DNA of 64,000 nt from Burkholderia plantarii (GTDB taxonomy: Bacteria; Pseudomonadota; Gammaproteobacteria; Burkholderiales; Burkholderiaceae): the NCBI RefSeq assembly GCF_001411805.1, contig NZ_CP007212.1:2356001-2420000 (forward strand), given 5' to 3'. Positions 28,593 to 38,456 of this stretch are shown piece after piece. The notes beneath the pieces are model-generated. The model was not told the DNA's origin and did not search any database. It saw only the letters and a list, made by a program, of their open reading frames with translations. Within the stretch, counting starts at the first letter, position 1, and each line of letters starts with the position of its first letter. A program made the position numbers and the translations under genes.

Positions 28593-29144
28593 TCAGGGCT
28601 GGATCGAGATCGTGACGTGCGTGCCGTCGCGCAGCGCGAGCGTCTTCGTGCCGCCCCTGGTCGGGATCGACACGCGCCGCACCTCGCTGACGGTCACCGC
28701 CTTCGGGCACTGCAGCGTCCTGCCGCCCGCCGCGACCGGCGCGGTGCCGTCGGGCGCGCTGGCCTGGAAGCTGACCTGCACCGTCGCCACGCCCTTCGCG
28801 TCGACCGACGGCGCGAGACGCACCTGGGTCTGGCGCACCATCGCGCCGTTCGCGTCGCGCGGCACCGAATCGGCACCGGGGCAGCCGTCCGGCATCGCCA
28901 CCGCGCCCGAGGGCGGCACCGACTTCCAATTGAAGTCGTCGGTCTCTCCCGAGCGGATCTTGCGGGTTTCCTGCGAGGCGCCGTAGCGTTTCGAATCGAC
29001 CTTCACCGTGTACTGGAGCTGGCCGTCGTTGCCGCCGCTGGCGCTGGCCTTGATCGGCGGCGCCGCGAGCGCGGGGCTGGCGCCGGCCAGGGCCGCCGCG
29101 AGCGCGGCTAGGCAGACGGCGACGGACGGATTGCGCAGGCTCAT
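28593..29144 (-). CDS. Exported hypothetical protein
   Basis: A 183-aa protein with a clear Sec signal peptide (hydrophobic 8-25, cleavage near SPALAAPP). The mature part is beta-rich with two Cys (PDGCPGADS and TLQCPKAV) that could form a disulfide, and it ends at IQP. I do not recognise the family with certainty; proteins like this are common in Burkholderia as DUF entries. It is monocistronic and faces the fetAB genes. Confidence 0.6.
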   Translation of the reverse strand: MSLRNPSVAVCLAALAAALAGASPALAAPPIKASASGGNDGQLQYTVKVDSKRYGASQETRKIRSGETDDFNWKSVPPSGAVAMPDGCPGADSVPRDANGAMVRQTQVRLAPSVDAKGVATVQVSFQASAPDGTAPVAAGGRTLQCPKAVTVSEVRRVSIPTRGGTKTLALRDGTHVTISIQP

Positions 29145-29514
29145 GCTGTCCTCCTGGTATCGGGGCGCCGCGGCGGGCGCCTGGTTTTATGGCAAGAGAC
29201 GATGTACGCGCTATCCAGTCTAGTCGCTGGCGGCGGCGCCGGTGAGCGGGAACTGCCCGATGTTGTCGCCACGTCACGCTCGCCTGTCGCTCAGGTTTGC
29301 CCCCGCGCCATCCGCCCCGGCCTCACGGCATGCCACGCGCGCCGCCACCGGGCGCGGCACGGCGCGCCCCAGACGACGACGGCCGCCGCGATCCCTCGCG
29401 GCAGCCGCCGTTGTCCGTCGTGTCGTCAGCCAGCGTGCGGCGCGCCGGCCCGGTTCCGTCAGGCAGGTTGCCCCGCCCCGGCCGGCACCGGGTCCGCACT
29501 GGGTGCGCCGCGCG
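29145..29514. other. Intergenic region without recognisable gene
   Basis: About 370 bp between the exported protein gene and the alcohol-dehydrogenase-like gene. Several open frames cross it but have only Arg/Pro/Ala-rich low-complexity content typical of GC-rich shadows. No terminator with a T run was seen. Confidence 0.4.
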
Positions 29515-30531
29515 TCAGAACCCGCTCAGCACCAGCTTGCCGATCGCGCGCCCGCCTTCGAGCAGGCGATGCGCCTCGCGCAGGTTCGCCGCGTTGATTG
29601 CGCCGAGGTTCTGGCCGACCGTGCCGCGCAGCGTGCCGGCATCCACCAGCCGCGCCACCTCGGTCAGCAGCTTGTGCTGCTCGATCATGTCCGGCGTGCC
29701 GAACATCGAGCGCGTGAACATGAACTCCCAGTGGAACGCGGCGCTCTTCGCCTTCAACTGCTCGACGGGCACCGGCCGCGCGTTCTCGACGATCGTGCAG
29801 ATCGCGCCCTGCGGCTTGACGATCTCGGCCGCAGCCGGGAAGTGGCGATCGGTGTCGTTGAAAACCAGCACGTAGTCGACCGATTCGAAGCCGGCGGCGC
29901 GGACCTGCGTGGGTAGGTCGCCGAAGTGGTCGACCACGTGGTCGGCGCCGAGCTCGCGCACCCATTGCGCCGATTCCGGGCGCGACGCGGTGGCGATCAC
30001 CTGCAGTTGCCCGAGCTGCTTCGCGAGCTGGATGCCGATCGAGCCGACCCCGCCCGCGCCGCCGATCACGAGCACCGACTTGCCCGCGTCGCGCCCTTGC
30101 GGCGACACCTTGAGCCGGTCGAACAGCGCCTCCCAGGCGGTGATCGCCGTCAGCGGCAGCGCCGCCGCGGCCGCGAAATCGAGCGACGCGGGCTTGAGCG
30201 CCGCGATCCGCTCGTCCACCAGATGGAACTCGCTGTTGGCGCCGGGGCGCGTGATGCTGCCGGCGTAGTAGACCGGATCGCCGACGCGAAACAGCGTCAC
30301 CTCCGGGCCGACCGCGGCCACCGTGCCGGCCGCGTCCCAGCCCAGCACGCGCGGGCTGTCCTCGACCTTGTCCTTCGGCGCGCGCACCTTGGTGTCGACC
30401 GGGTTCACCGAGATCGCCTCGACCTTGACCAGCAGGTCGCGGCCGGTGGGCACGGGTGTCGGCAGCTCGACGTCGAGCAGCGACTCGGGATGGTCGATCG
30501 GCAGATAGCGGGTCAGTCCGACGGCTTTCAT
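29515..30531 (-). CDS. Zinc-type alcohol dehydrogenase-like / quinone oxidoreductase family enzyme
   Basis: A 338-aa MDR-superfamily NADPH-dependent reductase. The GroES-like N-domain carries VEAISVNPVDTKVR and LGWDAAGTV. The Rossmann domain carries SVLVIGGAGGVGSIGIQLAKQ. Zinc-ligand cysteines are absent, fitting the zinc-independent quinone reductase (ZADH-type) branch. ATG 30531 has AGGAG about 8 bp upstream. A LysR gene is divergent, 114 bp away, and is the likely regulator, probably responding to an electrophile. Confidence 0.85.
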   Translation of the reverse strand: MKAVGLTRYLPIDHPESLLDVELPTPVPTGRDLLVKVEAISVNPVDTKVRAPKDKVEDSPRVLGWDAAGTVAAVGPEVTLFRVGDPVYYAGSITRPGANSEFHLVDERIAALKPASLDFAAAAALPLTAITAWEALFDRLKVSPQGRDAGKSVLVIGGAGGVGSIGIQLAKQLGQLQVIATASRPESAQWVRELGADHVVDHFGDLPTQVRAAGFESVDYVLVFNDTDRHFPAAAEIVKPQGAICTIVENARPVPVEQLKAKSAAFHWEFMFTRSMFGTPDMIEQHKLLTEVARLVDAGTLRGTVGQNLGAINAANLREAHRLLEGGRAIGKLVLSGF

Positions 30532-30609
30532 GGCGGGGCTCCTTCGAGAGGGGAATCCGGGTTGACGATGGCAACGATCGTAAGCCGTCCGATCCTGAAG
30601 AAAAACCGA

Positions 30610-30642
30610 CATAATTCCGGAAACATTTTTTGGAATTTCCGG
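30610..30642. promoter_or_regulatory. Dyad in the LysR/reductase divergent region
   Basis: An AT-rich dyad of ATTCCGGAAA and GAATTTCCGGAT spaced by about 8 bp lies just before the LysR start and about 80 bp from the reductase start. Repeated TTCCGGA halves and the AT-rich centre are what a LysR operator would look like. The dyad is read; the binding role is inferred. Confidence 0.5.
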
Positions 30643-30645
30643 ATA

Positions 30646-31680
30646 ATGACCTCGCGCCCGCTCCCGGATGCCGCTCCGGGCACCTCAGCTGCTCCGCTCC
30701 CCGCTCTCCCCGCCTCGCCCGACAAGCCGCTCGACCTGCTCGACGTCGCGCTGTTCGTGCGCGCCGCGCTGCTCGCGAACGTCTCGGCGGCCGGGCGCGA
30801 ATTCGGCGTCTCGGCCACGGTCGCGAGCGCGCGGCTCGCGCAGCTCGAGCGCCAGCTCGGCGCGCGGCTGCTGCACCGCACGACGCGGCGCGTGACGCCG
30901 ACCCAGGACGGCGAGCTGTTCCTGCTCCGCGCGCAGACGCTGCTCGAGGCGGCCGACGCGGCGCGCGCGGCGGTCGGGCATGCGCGCCGCGAGCCGCACG
31001 GGCGGCTGCGCGTGTCGATGTCGTCGTCGTTCGGACGGCAGCACGTCGCGCCCGTGATTCCCGCGTTCCTGCGCCGCTACCCGCAGGTGTCGATCGACCT
31101 GCGGCTGTCCGACGAGATCGTCGACCTCGTCGACGACGGCATCGACGTCGCGATCCGGATCGGCGCGCTGCGCGACTCGTCGCTGGTGGCGCGCCGGCTC
31201 GCCGTGAACCGGCGCGTGGTATGCGCCTCGCCCGCCTATCTGGCCGAGCACGGCACGCCGCGCCATCCGGCCGATCTCGCGCGCCACGAGTGCGTGATCC
31301 TCGGCGAGCAGCGCGACTGGGCCTTCGAGACGCCGGCCGGACCGCTCACGGTGCGCGTCGGCGGCCGGCTGGTGGCCAGCAACGGCGAGGCGATCCGCGA
31401 GGCGCTGATGGACGGTTTCGGCATCGCGATCAAGTCCACCTGGGACGTCGGGCCGAACCTGCGCGACGGCTCGCTGGTGCCGGTGCTGGCCGACTATCCG
31501 CTCGCCGAGCCGTCGGCGATCTGGGCCGTCTATCCGAGCCGCGCGTTCGTGCCGCTGAAGCTGCACGCGTTCATCGATTTCATCGCCGCGCATCTGGGCG
31601 ACCCGCCCTATTGGGATCGCTTGGACGAGCACGCTTGCGCGCCGGCCGCCGGCCGCCGCGCCGATCCGGGCAAAGCCTGA
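30646..31680 (+). CDS. LysR family transcriptional regulator
   Basis: A 344-aa LysR-type regulator. The winged HTH is at about residues 25-85 (LFVRAALLANVSAAGREFGVSATVASARLAQLERQ-region, then RLLHRTTRRVTPTQDGE). The effector-binding domain begins near LRVSMSSSFGRQHVAP. It resembles the CrgA/YhjC-type group that controls adjacent oxidoreductases. ATG 30646 lies just after a dyad that could be its autoregulatory site. It is longer than usual because of an N-terminal Pro/Ala lead and a C-terminal Ala/Arg tail. Confidence 0.88.
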   Translation: MTSRPLPDAAPGTSAAPLPALPASPDKPLDLLDVALFVRAALLANVSAAGREFGVSATVASARLAQLERQLGARLLHRTTRRVTPTQDGELFLLRAQTLLEAADAARAAVGHARREPHGRLRVSMSSSFGRQHVAPVIPAFLRRYPQVSIDLRLSDEIVDLVDDGIDVAIRIGALRDSSLVARRLAVNRRVVCASPAYLAEHGTPRHPADLARHECVILGEQRDWAFETPAGPLTVRVGGRLVASNGEAIREALMDGFGIAIKSTWDVGPNLRDGSLVPVLADYPLAEPSAIWAVYPSRAFVPLKLHAFIDFIAAHLGDPPYWDRLDEHACAPAAGRRADPGKA

Positions 31681-31761
31681 CGGCCGGGGCGCGCCGACCG
31701 GCTACAATAGCGGCCTCTTCCGGCACGCCTGGCGCGCCGTTTTCGTCCCACGCGACACGTC

Positions 31762-32607
31762 ATGACCACGAATCTCGTCATCCAGAGCCCCGCGCCGCTG
31801 TCCTCCACCCACCACAAAACGCTGCTGGCGCTCGCGCGCGGCACCCGCCTCGCCCCGGTCGACGCGCACGCGATCCGCATCGAGAACGCGCAGCCCGCGC
31901 AGCGGCCCGACATTTCCGTGTATTGCGGCGTACACGGGCTCGACGCGGCGTTCGTCGAGGCCGGCCGCCGGCTCGGCGATTTCGGCCTGCTCGCGATGGA
32001 CATGGATTCGACGCTGATCACGATCGAGTGCATCGACGAGATCGCCGATTTCTGCGGACGCAAGGCCGAGGTGGCCGCCATCACCGAAGCCTCGATGCGC
32101 GGCGAGATCAAGGATTTCAACGAGAGCCTGACGCGCCGCGTCGCGCTGCTGGCCGGGCTCGACGCGAGCGCGCTCGAAGCCGTCTACGCCGAGCGGCTGC
32201 GCCTGTCGCCGGGCGCCGAGGCGATGCTGGCCGGCGCGCGGGCCGCGGGGCTGAAGACGCTGCTGGTGTCGGGCGGCTTCACGTTCTTCACGGAGCGGCT
32301 GCGCGAGCGTCTCGGCCTCGACTTCACCAACGCGAACCGGCTCGAGATCGTCGACGGCAAGCTGACCGGCAAGGTGACCGGCGAGATCGTCGATGCCGAC
32401 GTGAAGGCGCGCACGCTGCGCGAGACCTGCACGACGCTCGGCATCGAGCCGGCCTGCGCGATCGCGATGGGCGACGGCTCGAACGACCTGAAGATGATGG
32501 CCGCGGCCGGCTTCTCGGTCGCGTTCCGGGCCAAGCCGGTGGTGCGCGATGCCGCCAGCGTCGCGTTCGACCACGTCGGGCTCGACGGCCTGCTGCGGCT
32601 GTTCTGA
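31762..32607 (+). CDS. serB: Phosphoserine phosphatase SerB
   Basis: The last step of serine biosynthesis: phosphoserine to serine, HAD superfamily. The 281-aa protein has motif I DMDSTLITIECIDE (nucleophile first Asp), motif II in LLVSGGFTFF, and motif III/IV in GDGSNDLKMMAAAG. The N-terminal 75 residues are an ACT-like regulatory region, as in other beta-proteobacterial SerB. It is followed by a strong bidirectional terminator. Confidence 0.93.
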   Translation: MTTNLVIQSPAPLSSTHHKTLLALARGTRLAPVDAHAIRIENAQPAQRPDISVYCGVHGLDAAFVEAGRRLGDFGLLAMDMDSTLITIECIDEIADFCGRKAEVAAITEASMRGEIKDFNESLTRRVALLAGLDASALEAVYAERLRLSPGAEAMLAGARAAGLKTLLVSGGFTFFTERLRERLGLDFTNANRLEIVDGKLTGKVTGEIVDADVKARTLRETCTTLGIEPACAIAMGDGSNDLKMMAAAGFSVAFRAKPVVRDAASVAFDHVGLDGLLRLF

Positions 32608-32641
32608 CGCGCTCGCGCGTCGCCACGACGTGCCATGTGAA

Positions 32642-32675
32642 AACGGCGTATCGGCCCGGGCCGATACGCCGTTTG
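32642..32675. terminator. Bidirectional terminator between serB and metC-like gene
   Basis: Perfect 16-bp arms (32642-32657 and 32660-32675), GC-rich in the centre and bounded by AAA/TTT. It lies 34 bp past the serB stop and between two convergent genes, so it probably stops transcription from both sides. Confidence 0.8.
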
Positions 32676-32782
32676 TTCTGGTGAGCGCGGTTTCGCGGCC
32701 GCGCCGGCCGGCGGATGCCGGCCGAGGCCCTCGTCCTTGAGCCAGGCACCCGGGCGCGCAGCCGAGGCGGCCCGGGCACCGC

Positions 32783-33964
32783 TCAAGCGAGCGCGCCGCC
32801 GAGCGCGCGCTCGATATCGGCGCGCAGGTCCGCCTCTTCCTCCAGTCCGACGTAGAAGCGCACCAGCGTGCCGCGATGCGACCAGTTCGGCCGCATCGAC
32901 GGCACGTCGTACGGCATCGCCAGACTGCGCGCGCCGCCCCAGCTCCAGCCGATCGCGAACAGCTCGAGCGCCTCGACGAAACGGTCGATCTGTTCGGGCC
33001 GGTAACGCGCGTCGAACACCACCGAGAACAGCCCGCCCGCGCCCGTGAAGTCGCGCACGAACGCCGCGTGCCCGGGGCAGTCGGGCAGTTGCGGATGCAG
33101 CACCGCCGCGATCTCGGGCCGCGCCTTCAGCCACTTCGCGAGGCCGAGCGCCGAGCGGCTGTGCGCCTCGAAGCGCGCGCGCATGCTCGGCAGGCCGCGC
33201 AGCACGAGCGCGCAATCGTCGGCCGACACGCCGATGCCGATGCGCATCCGCGCGAGCTTGAGCTTCTCGTGCAGGGCGCGCTCGGCCGTGATGGTCGCGC
33301 CCATCAGCACGTCGCTGCCGCCCGACTGGTATTTCGTGAGCGCCTGCACCGAGATGTCGACCCCGTGCTCGAACGGCTGGAACGCGAGGCCCGCCGAGTA
33401 GGTGTTGTCGATCGCGGTGACCACGCCGCGCGCGCGCGCCACGGCCGTGATCGCGGCGATGTCGGGCACTTCCATGGTGACCGAGCCGGGCGCCTCCAGC
33501 CACAGCAGCTTCGTTTCGGGGCGGATCAGCTCGGCGATGCCGGCGCCGACCAGCGGATCGTAGAAGCGCACCGAGATGCCGTAGTCGCGCGCGAGCCAGT
33601 TGCCGAGGTCGGCGTTCGGGTTGTAGGCGTTGTGCGGGACCAGCACGTCGTCGCCCGTCTTCACGAAGCCGAAGTAGACGTTCATGATCGCCGCGAGGCC
33701 CGAGGGCTGCAGCAGCGCATGCGCGCCGCCCTCGATCACGGCGATCTGGCGCGCGAGTTCGAGCGAGGTCGGCGTGGCGTGCAGGCCGTAGCGCCAGCGG
33801 TCGTCCTCGCGCCAGTCGAGCGAGCGCATCGTCGCGAGATCGGGGAACACGATGGTCGACGCGCGCGTGACCGGCGTGACGAACGACGCGAAGCCGGGCG
33901 GCAGTTCGGCTTGGGGCTGGACGATGCGGGTCTGGAGCGCGCGCTTCGGGGTGGTGTCGGTCAT
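32783..33964 (-). CDS. metC: Cystathionine beta-lyase-like PLP enzyme
   Basis: A Cys/Met-metabolism fold-type I PLP enzyme, 393 aa from ATG 33964. The PLP lysine lies in VQALTKYQSGGSD, the phosphate-binding/substrate Tyr/Arg region in RYGLHATPTSLELA, and the Asp that holds the pyridine nitrogen in AIDNTYSAGLAF. The sequence WSWGGARSLAMPYD near the C-terminus is typical of MetC-type beta-lyases rather than gamma-synthases. The exact reaction (beta-lyase versus gamma-lyase) is not provable by eye. Transcribed alone, convergent with serB. Confidence 0.82.
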   Translation of the reverse strand: MTDTTPKRALQTRIVQPQAELPPGFASFVTPVTRASTIVFPDLATMRSLDWREDDRWRYGLHATPTSLELARQIAVIEGGAHALLQPSGLAAIMNVYFGFVKTGDDVLVPHNAYNPNADLGNWLARDYGISVRFYDPLVGAGIAELIRPETKLLWLEAPGSVTMEVPDIAAITAVARARGVVTAIDNTYSAGLAFQPFEHGVDISVQALTKYQSGGSDVLMGATITAERALHEKLKLARMRIGIGVSADDCALVLRGLPSMRARFEAHSRSALGLAKWLKARPEIAAVLHPQLPDCPGHAAFVRDFTGAGGLFSVVFDARYRPEQIDRFVEALELFAIGWSWGGARSLAMPYDVPSMRPNWSHRGTLVRFYVGLEEEADLRADIERALGGALA

Positions 33965-34144
33965 GGCGGAATCGGAGAGCGTGATGGGTGGATCGGGAAT
34001 GATGCGGGATCGAACGATCCGCACAGCGTAGCCCGAATCGCCGGCCGTGACCCGATACAGTCGATCGCAGAGGTGCCGGATCGGCCGGCCGCCGTCAAGA
34101 AAACGGCGGGCCGCCGCGACGTGGCGGCCCGCTCGCGCCGCGCC

Positions 34145-34768
34145 TCAATCCGAGGTGGTGACGTTGCCGACGCCGCCGACCGCGTGCCCGGCAGGCACCG
34201 TCGCGCCCGGGTGCGCAGCAGGTGCGGGCGCCGGCGTCGTGGCCAGATGCAGCACGACCGGCTGCGGGTCCGATTCGTCGGCGTTGGTGCGGTCCGCCGA
34301 CAGCGCGCCCGAGGCATCGAGGCGGCCGCTCCAGAGGCCCGTGATGTTGGTGCCGTCGTTCGATTCCTCGAGTTCGAGCGTCTCGCCGTCGCGATCGCCG
34401 GCGAGCAGGATCACCTGCCCCGTGTCGCTGTAGCGGTATTCGCCGTGCAGGCCCGACTCGTTCGTCTTCGGCCCGAGATGCGCGACGATCGCCCGGCCGC
34501 CGAGCGTGCCCGTGTAGCGCGGCAGCTTTTCGAGCGCCGGATCCGGCTTCAGCGGTTTGGCCGGCGCCGTGTCATCGCGCTCCGGCGGTGCCGCGGCGGC
34601 GGCCGCGGCGGCTTCGGTGGTCGAGGCGCCCGCGGTGGCGGCGGCCGGCGGCGGCGCATGCGGCTTCGCCGCCGGCGGATTCTGCTGCGCCTGCAGCGTG
34701 CCGGCCGCGAGGGCCAGCGCGAGCGCCGTCGCGAGTCGGATGCGGGTTCGGGTTCGGCTGGCTGCCAC
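34145..34768 (-). CDS. Exported hypothetical protein, Ala/Pro-rich
   Basis: A 207-aa protein starting at GTG 34768 (GGAG upstream). It has a signal peptide (hydrophobic 11-27, cleavage near LQAQ), then a low-complexity Ala/Pro region (30-75), a compact beta-rich domain (about 80-170, TGTLGGRAIVAHLGPK to DASGALSADRTN) and a Pro/Ala tail. The family is not recognised. Confidence 0.55.
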   Translation of the reverse strand: MAASRTRTRIRLATALALALAAGTLQAQQNPPAAKPHAPPPAAATAGASTTEAAAAAAAAPPERDDTAPAKPLKPDPALEKLPRYTGTLGGRAIVAHLGPKTNESGLHGEYRYSDTGQVILLAGDRDGETLELEESNDGTNITGLWSGRLDASGALSADRTNADESDPQPVVLHLATTPAPAPAAHPGATVPAGHAVGGVGNVTTSD

Positions 34769-34821
34769 GTCGTGTCACTCCTTCGGTTGCGGGGCGGCCC
34801 AAGCCGGCCGCCCGGATGTCG

Positions 34822-36006
34822 TCAGATACGTTCGAACACGGCGGCGATGCCCTGCCCGCCGCCGATGCACATCGTCACCAGCGCGTAGCGGCCCGAGATC
34901 CGGTGCAGCTCGTAGAGCGCCTTGACGGTGATCAGCGCGCCCGTCGCGCCGATCGGATGGCCGAGCGAGATGCCCGAGCCGTTCGGATTCACCTTCGCCG
35001 GGTCGAAGCCCAGTTCGTTCGCGACCGCGCAAGCCTGCGCCGCGAACGCCTCGTTCGCCTCGATCACGTCGAGCTCGGCCACGCCGATGCCCGCGCGCTC
35101 AAGCGCCTTCCGCGTGGCCGGCACCGGGCCGATGCCCATGTAGGCCGGATCGACGCCCGCATGCGCGTAGGCCACCAGCCGCGCCAGCGGCTTCAGGCCG
35201 CGCGCCTCGGCCACGCGCCGCTCCATCAGCGTGACGGCGGCCGCCGCATCGTTGATGCCCGACGCGTTGCCGGCCGTCACCGTGCCGTCCTCCTTGGCGA
35301 ACACCGGGCGCAGCTTCGCGAAATCCCCGGCCGCCGCGTCGTGGCGCACGTGCTCGTCGGAGTCGAACGTGACGGTGCCGCGCTTCGAGCCGATCTCGAT
35401 CGGCAGGATCTGGGTCTTGAAGTAGCCGGCCTTCGTCGCGTGCGAGGCGCGGCGGTGCGATTCGAGCGCGAGCGCGTCCTGTGCCTCGCGCGTGATGCCG
35501 TACTTCGCCGCCACGTTCTCGGCCGTCACGCCCATGGGGATCGCCTGAAACGGATCGCTGAGCGCGCCGAGCATCATGTCGACCACCTTCACGTCGCCCA
35601 TGCGCTGCCCGAAGCGCGCCGCCGGCATCGAATACGGCGCGCGGCTCATGCTCTCCGCGCCGCCCGCCACCGCGATCTCGGCGTCGCCGAGCAGCACGCT
35701 CTGCGCCGCCGAGACGATCGCCTGCAGGCCCGAGCCGCACAGCCGGTTCACCGTGAGCGCCGGCACGTGCTGCGAGACGCCGCCCTCGATCGCCGCCACG
35801 CGCGCCAGATACATGTCCTTCGGCTCGGTGTGGACCACGTTGCCGAACACCACGTGCCCGACCTCGTCGCCCGCCACGCCCGCGCGCTCCAGCGCCTCGC
35901 GCAGCACGCGCGCGCCGAGCGCCGTCGGCGCGAAATCCTTCAGGCTGCCGCCGAACCCGCCGATTGCGGTACGTACCCCGCTGACCACCACCACTTCGCG
36001 TTGCAT
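34822..36006 (-). CDS. bktB: Beta-ketothiolase BktB
   Basis: An acetyl-CoA C-acyltransferase, 394 aa from ATG 36006 (GGGAGG upstream). The acylated Cys is in NRLCGSGLQAIVSAAQ, the catalytic His in NPNGSGISLGHPIGATGA, and the second Cys in ALVTMCIGGGQGIA. The sequence is very close to Cupriavidus BktB, which accepts longer 3-ketoacyl-CoA than PhaA and feeds polyhydroxyalkanoate synthesis. It is also possible that it works in butanoate or fatty-acid breakdown. Confidence 0.9.
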   Translation of the reverse strand: MQREVVVVSGVRTAIGGFGGSLKDFAPTALGARVLREALERAGVAGDEVGHVVFGNVVHTEPKDMYLARVAAIEGGVSQHVPALTVNRLCGSGLQAIVSAAQSVLLGDAEIAVAGGAESMSRAPYSMPAARFGQRMGDVKVVDMMLGALSDPFQAIPMGVTAENVAAKYGITREAQDALALESHRRASHATKAGYFKTQILPIEIGSKRGTVTFDSDEHVRHDAAAGDFAKLRPVFAKEDGTVTAGNASGINDAAAAVTLMERRVAEARGLKPLARLVAYAHAGVDPAYMGIGPVPATRKALERAGIGVAELDVIEANEAFAAQACAVANELGFDPAKVNPNGSGISLGHPIGATGALITVKALYELHRISGRYALVTMCIGGGQGIAAVFERI

Positions 36007-36122
36007 CGCGCCTCCCTGCCTCATTTTGTGTCGGACGACCCGCAGGGTAATACGGAAGCCGCCGACGGCAACCGAGGAATCCTTCGACCGGGCCGGGCCA
36101 CGGGCACTGCGCGGCCGCCGGC

Positions 36123-37073
36123 TCAGCCGCCCAGCAAGGCGCGGACCGCCTGCGCGTCCGGAATCGGCGCGACCGCGCCGTAGCCGCGCGTCGAGAGCGC
36201 CGCCGCCGCGTTCGCGTAGCGCGCCGCCGCGAACGCGTCGTCGCCAGCCACCAGCCTTGCGATGAACGCGCCGCCGAAGCAGTCGCCCGCGCCGGTCGCG
36301 TCGAGCGCGTCGACGACGAAAGCGGGCACCAGCCGCCGCGCGTCGCGCGTGGCCACGTAGGCGCCCGCTTTACCGAGCTTCAGCGCGACCACCCGCGGGC
36401 CGCAGTCGAGCAGCGCGTCGACGATCGCGTCGCGCTCGTCGAGACCCGTCAGCACCGTCACGTCGTCCCAACTCGGCAGGCAGATGTCGGTGCGGCGCAG
36501 CGCCTCCAGCATCACCGCGCGGGCGCGCGCGAGCGGCCACAGCTTCAGGCGCAGGTTGGTGTCGAAGCTGACCTGCACGCCGTGCGCGCGCGCCTCATCG
36601 ATCGCCGCGAACGCCGCGTCGCAGGCGCTCGCGCTGATCGCGAAACTGATGCCGGACAGATGGAGCACGCGCGCCGCGGCCAGCGCGTCGAGCGGCAGGT
36701 CGCCCGGCGCGTAGCGGCTCGCGGCCGAGCCGGCGCGCAGATAGTCGAACGCGTGGCCATGCTCGCCGTGCGAGACGAAATAGACGCCCGTGGGGGCTGC
36801 CGCGTCGACGCGGACCGTCGCCGTCTCCACCTGCTCGCGCCGCCACAGTTCGAGCAGCAGACGGCCGAAGTGGTCGCTGCCGACCGCCGAGACGAAGCCG
36901 GTGCGCGCGCCCTGGCGCGCCGCCGCGATGCAGAAGTTCGAGGTGTCGCCGCCGAAGCCCTGCAGATACTGCGGCGAGCCCGGCCGCGACTGGTTGAACT
37001 CGACCATCGCCTCGCCGAACGCGAGGATCTCGGGCCGCGCCGGCAGGCCCGGTGCCGGCATCGCCCGGGTCAT
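36123..37073 (-). CDS. kdgK: 2-keto-3-deoxygluconate kinase (PfkB family)
   Basis: A ribokinase-like sugar kinase, 316 aa. The N-terminal GEAMVEFNQ, the substrate region [16 protein letters not shown] and the C-terminal catalytic signature [14 protein letters not shown] (Asp base) are intact. The pattern matches KdgK more than fructokinase. Its ATG overlaps the rimO stop (ATGA), so it is translationally coupled to rimO although the functions are unrelated. That layout is common in this genus. Confidence 0.85.
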   Translation of the reverse strand: MTRAMPAPGLPARPEILAFGEAMVEFNQSRPGSPQYLQGFGGDTSNFCIAAARQGARTGFVSAVGSDHFGRLLLELWRREQVETATVRVDAAAPTGVYFVSHGEHGHAFDYLRAGSAASRYAPGDLPLDALAAARVLHLSGISFAISASACDAAFAAIDEARAHGVQVSFDTNLRLKLWPLARARAVMLEALRRTDICLPSWDDVTVLTGLDERDAIVDALLDCGPRVVALKLGKAGAYVATRDARRLVPAFVVDALDATGAGDCFGGAFIARLVAGDDAFAAARYANAAAALSTRGYGAVAPIPDAQAVRALLGG

Positions 37074-38440
37074 GCCGCTTCGACCTCGCCCCACAGGTCG
37101 TGGCCGTCCGCGCCGGTGATCGCCACCGACACGAAATCGCCGACCTTGTAGCGCTTCGCGCCCTTTGCCGCCGGCTCCACGTAGACCACGCCGTCGATTT
37201 CCGGCGCGTCGGCTGCCGTGCGGCCGATCCCACCCTCGGCGTTGACTTCGTCGATCAGCACCTTCAGCGTCTGGCCGATCTTGCGCTCGATGCGCGCCGC
37301 CGACACTTCCTCGGCCACTTCCATGAAGCGCGCGCGGCGCTCCTCGCGAACCTCGTCCGGCAGCGCGCCGTCGAGTTCGTTCGCCGTCGCGCCTTCCACC
37401 GGCGAGTAGGCGAAGCAGCCGACGCGATCGAGTTCCGCCTCGCGGATGAAGTCGAGCAGCGTTTCGAACTGCGCTTCCGTCTCGCCCGGGAAGCCGGCGA
37501 TGAAGGTGCTGCGGATCGTCAGGTCCGGGCAGATCTCGCGCCATTTGCGCACGCGGTCCAGCACCTTTTCGGCGTTCGCCGGGCGGCGCATGCGCTTGAG
37601 CACTTCCGGGTCCGCGTGCTGGAACGGCACGTCCAGATACGGCAGGACGTGGCCGCGATAGGCGCCCTCGGCCATCAGCGGGATGATCTCGTCGACGTGC
37701 GGATACGGATAGACGTAGTGCAGGCGCACCCAGGCGCCGTATTGCGCGGCGAGTTCGCCGAGCGCCGCCACGAGTTCCGTCATGCGCGTCTTGAGCGGGC
37801 GGCCGTTCCAGAAGCCCGTGCGGTATTTCACGTCGACCCCGTAGGCGCTGGTGTCCTGCGAGATCACGAGCAGTTCCTTCACGCCCGACTTGAACAGGTT
37901 CTCCGCTTCCAGCATCACTTCCGCGACCGGGCGCGAGACCAGATCGCCGCGCATCGACGGGATGATGCAGAACGTGCAGCGGTGGTTGCAGCCTTCGGAA
38001 ATCTTCAGGTACGCGTAGTGGCGCGGCGTGAGCTTGATGCCGGCGGCCGGCACCAGGTCGACGAACGGATCGTGCGGCTTCGGCAGATGGCTGTGGACCG
38101 CCTGCATCACCTCGCCGAGCGCGTGCGGGCCGGTGACGGCCAGCACCTTCGGGTGGACTTCCTCGATCAGGCCCGCGCCGCTCGCGCTTTTCTTCGCGCC
38201 GAGGCAGCCGGTCACGATCACCTTGCCGTTCTCGGTCAGCGCCTCGCCGATCGCGTCGAGACTTTCCTGGACGGCGTCGTCGATGAAGCCGCAGGTGTTG
38301 ACGACGACGAGGTCGGCACCGTCGTAGGTGCCGGAGATCTCGTAGCCCTCGGCGCGCAGCTGGGTGATGATTTGTTCGGAATCGACCAGGGCCTTCGGGC
38401 AGCCGAGGGAGACGAACCCTACTTTCGGGGTATGGGACAT
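37070..38440 (-). CDS. rimO: Ribosomal protein S12 methylthiotransferase RimO
   Basis: A radical SAM enzyme that methylthiolates Asp88/89 of ribosomal protein S12, 456 aa. The N-terminal UPF0004 cluster cysteines are in [20 protein letters not shown] and VTGCLGAK. The radical-SAM cluster is CNHRCTFC in [12 protein letters not shown]-terminal TRAM domain ends the protein. Its start is only 16 bp from the start of the divergent serine recombinase, so its natural upstream region has been replaced by element DNA. Confidence 0.95.
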   Translation of the reverse strand: MSHTPKVGFVSLGCPKALVDSEQIITQLRAEGYEISGTYDGADLVVVNTCGFIDDAVQESLDAIGEALTENGKVIVTGCLGAKKSASGAGLIEEVHPKVLAVTGPHALGEVMQAVHSHLPKPHDPFVDLVPAAGIKLTPRHYAYLKISEGCNHRCTFCIIPSMRGDLVSRPVAEVMLEAENLFKSGVKELLVISQDTSAYGVDVKYRTGFWNGRPLKTRMTELVAALGELAAQYGAWVRLHYVYPYPHVDEIIPLMAEGAYRGHVLPYLDVPFQHADPEVLKRMRRPANAEKVLDRVRKWREICPDLTIRSTFIAGFPGETEAQFETLLDFIREAELDRVGCFAYSPVEGATANELDGALPDEVREERRARFMEVAEEVSAARIERKIGQTLKVLIDEVNAEGGIGRTAADAPEIDGVVYVEPAAKGAKRYKVGDFVSVAITGADGHDLWGEVEAA

Positions 38441-38456
38441 CGGAATCTTGTGGGGT

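Noticed and set aside
29202..29597. 131-codon plus-strand open frame
   Set aside because: Arg/Pro-rich translation overlapping the start of a real minus-strand reductase gene; no RBS or domain.
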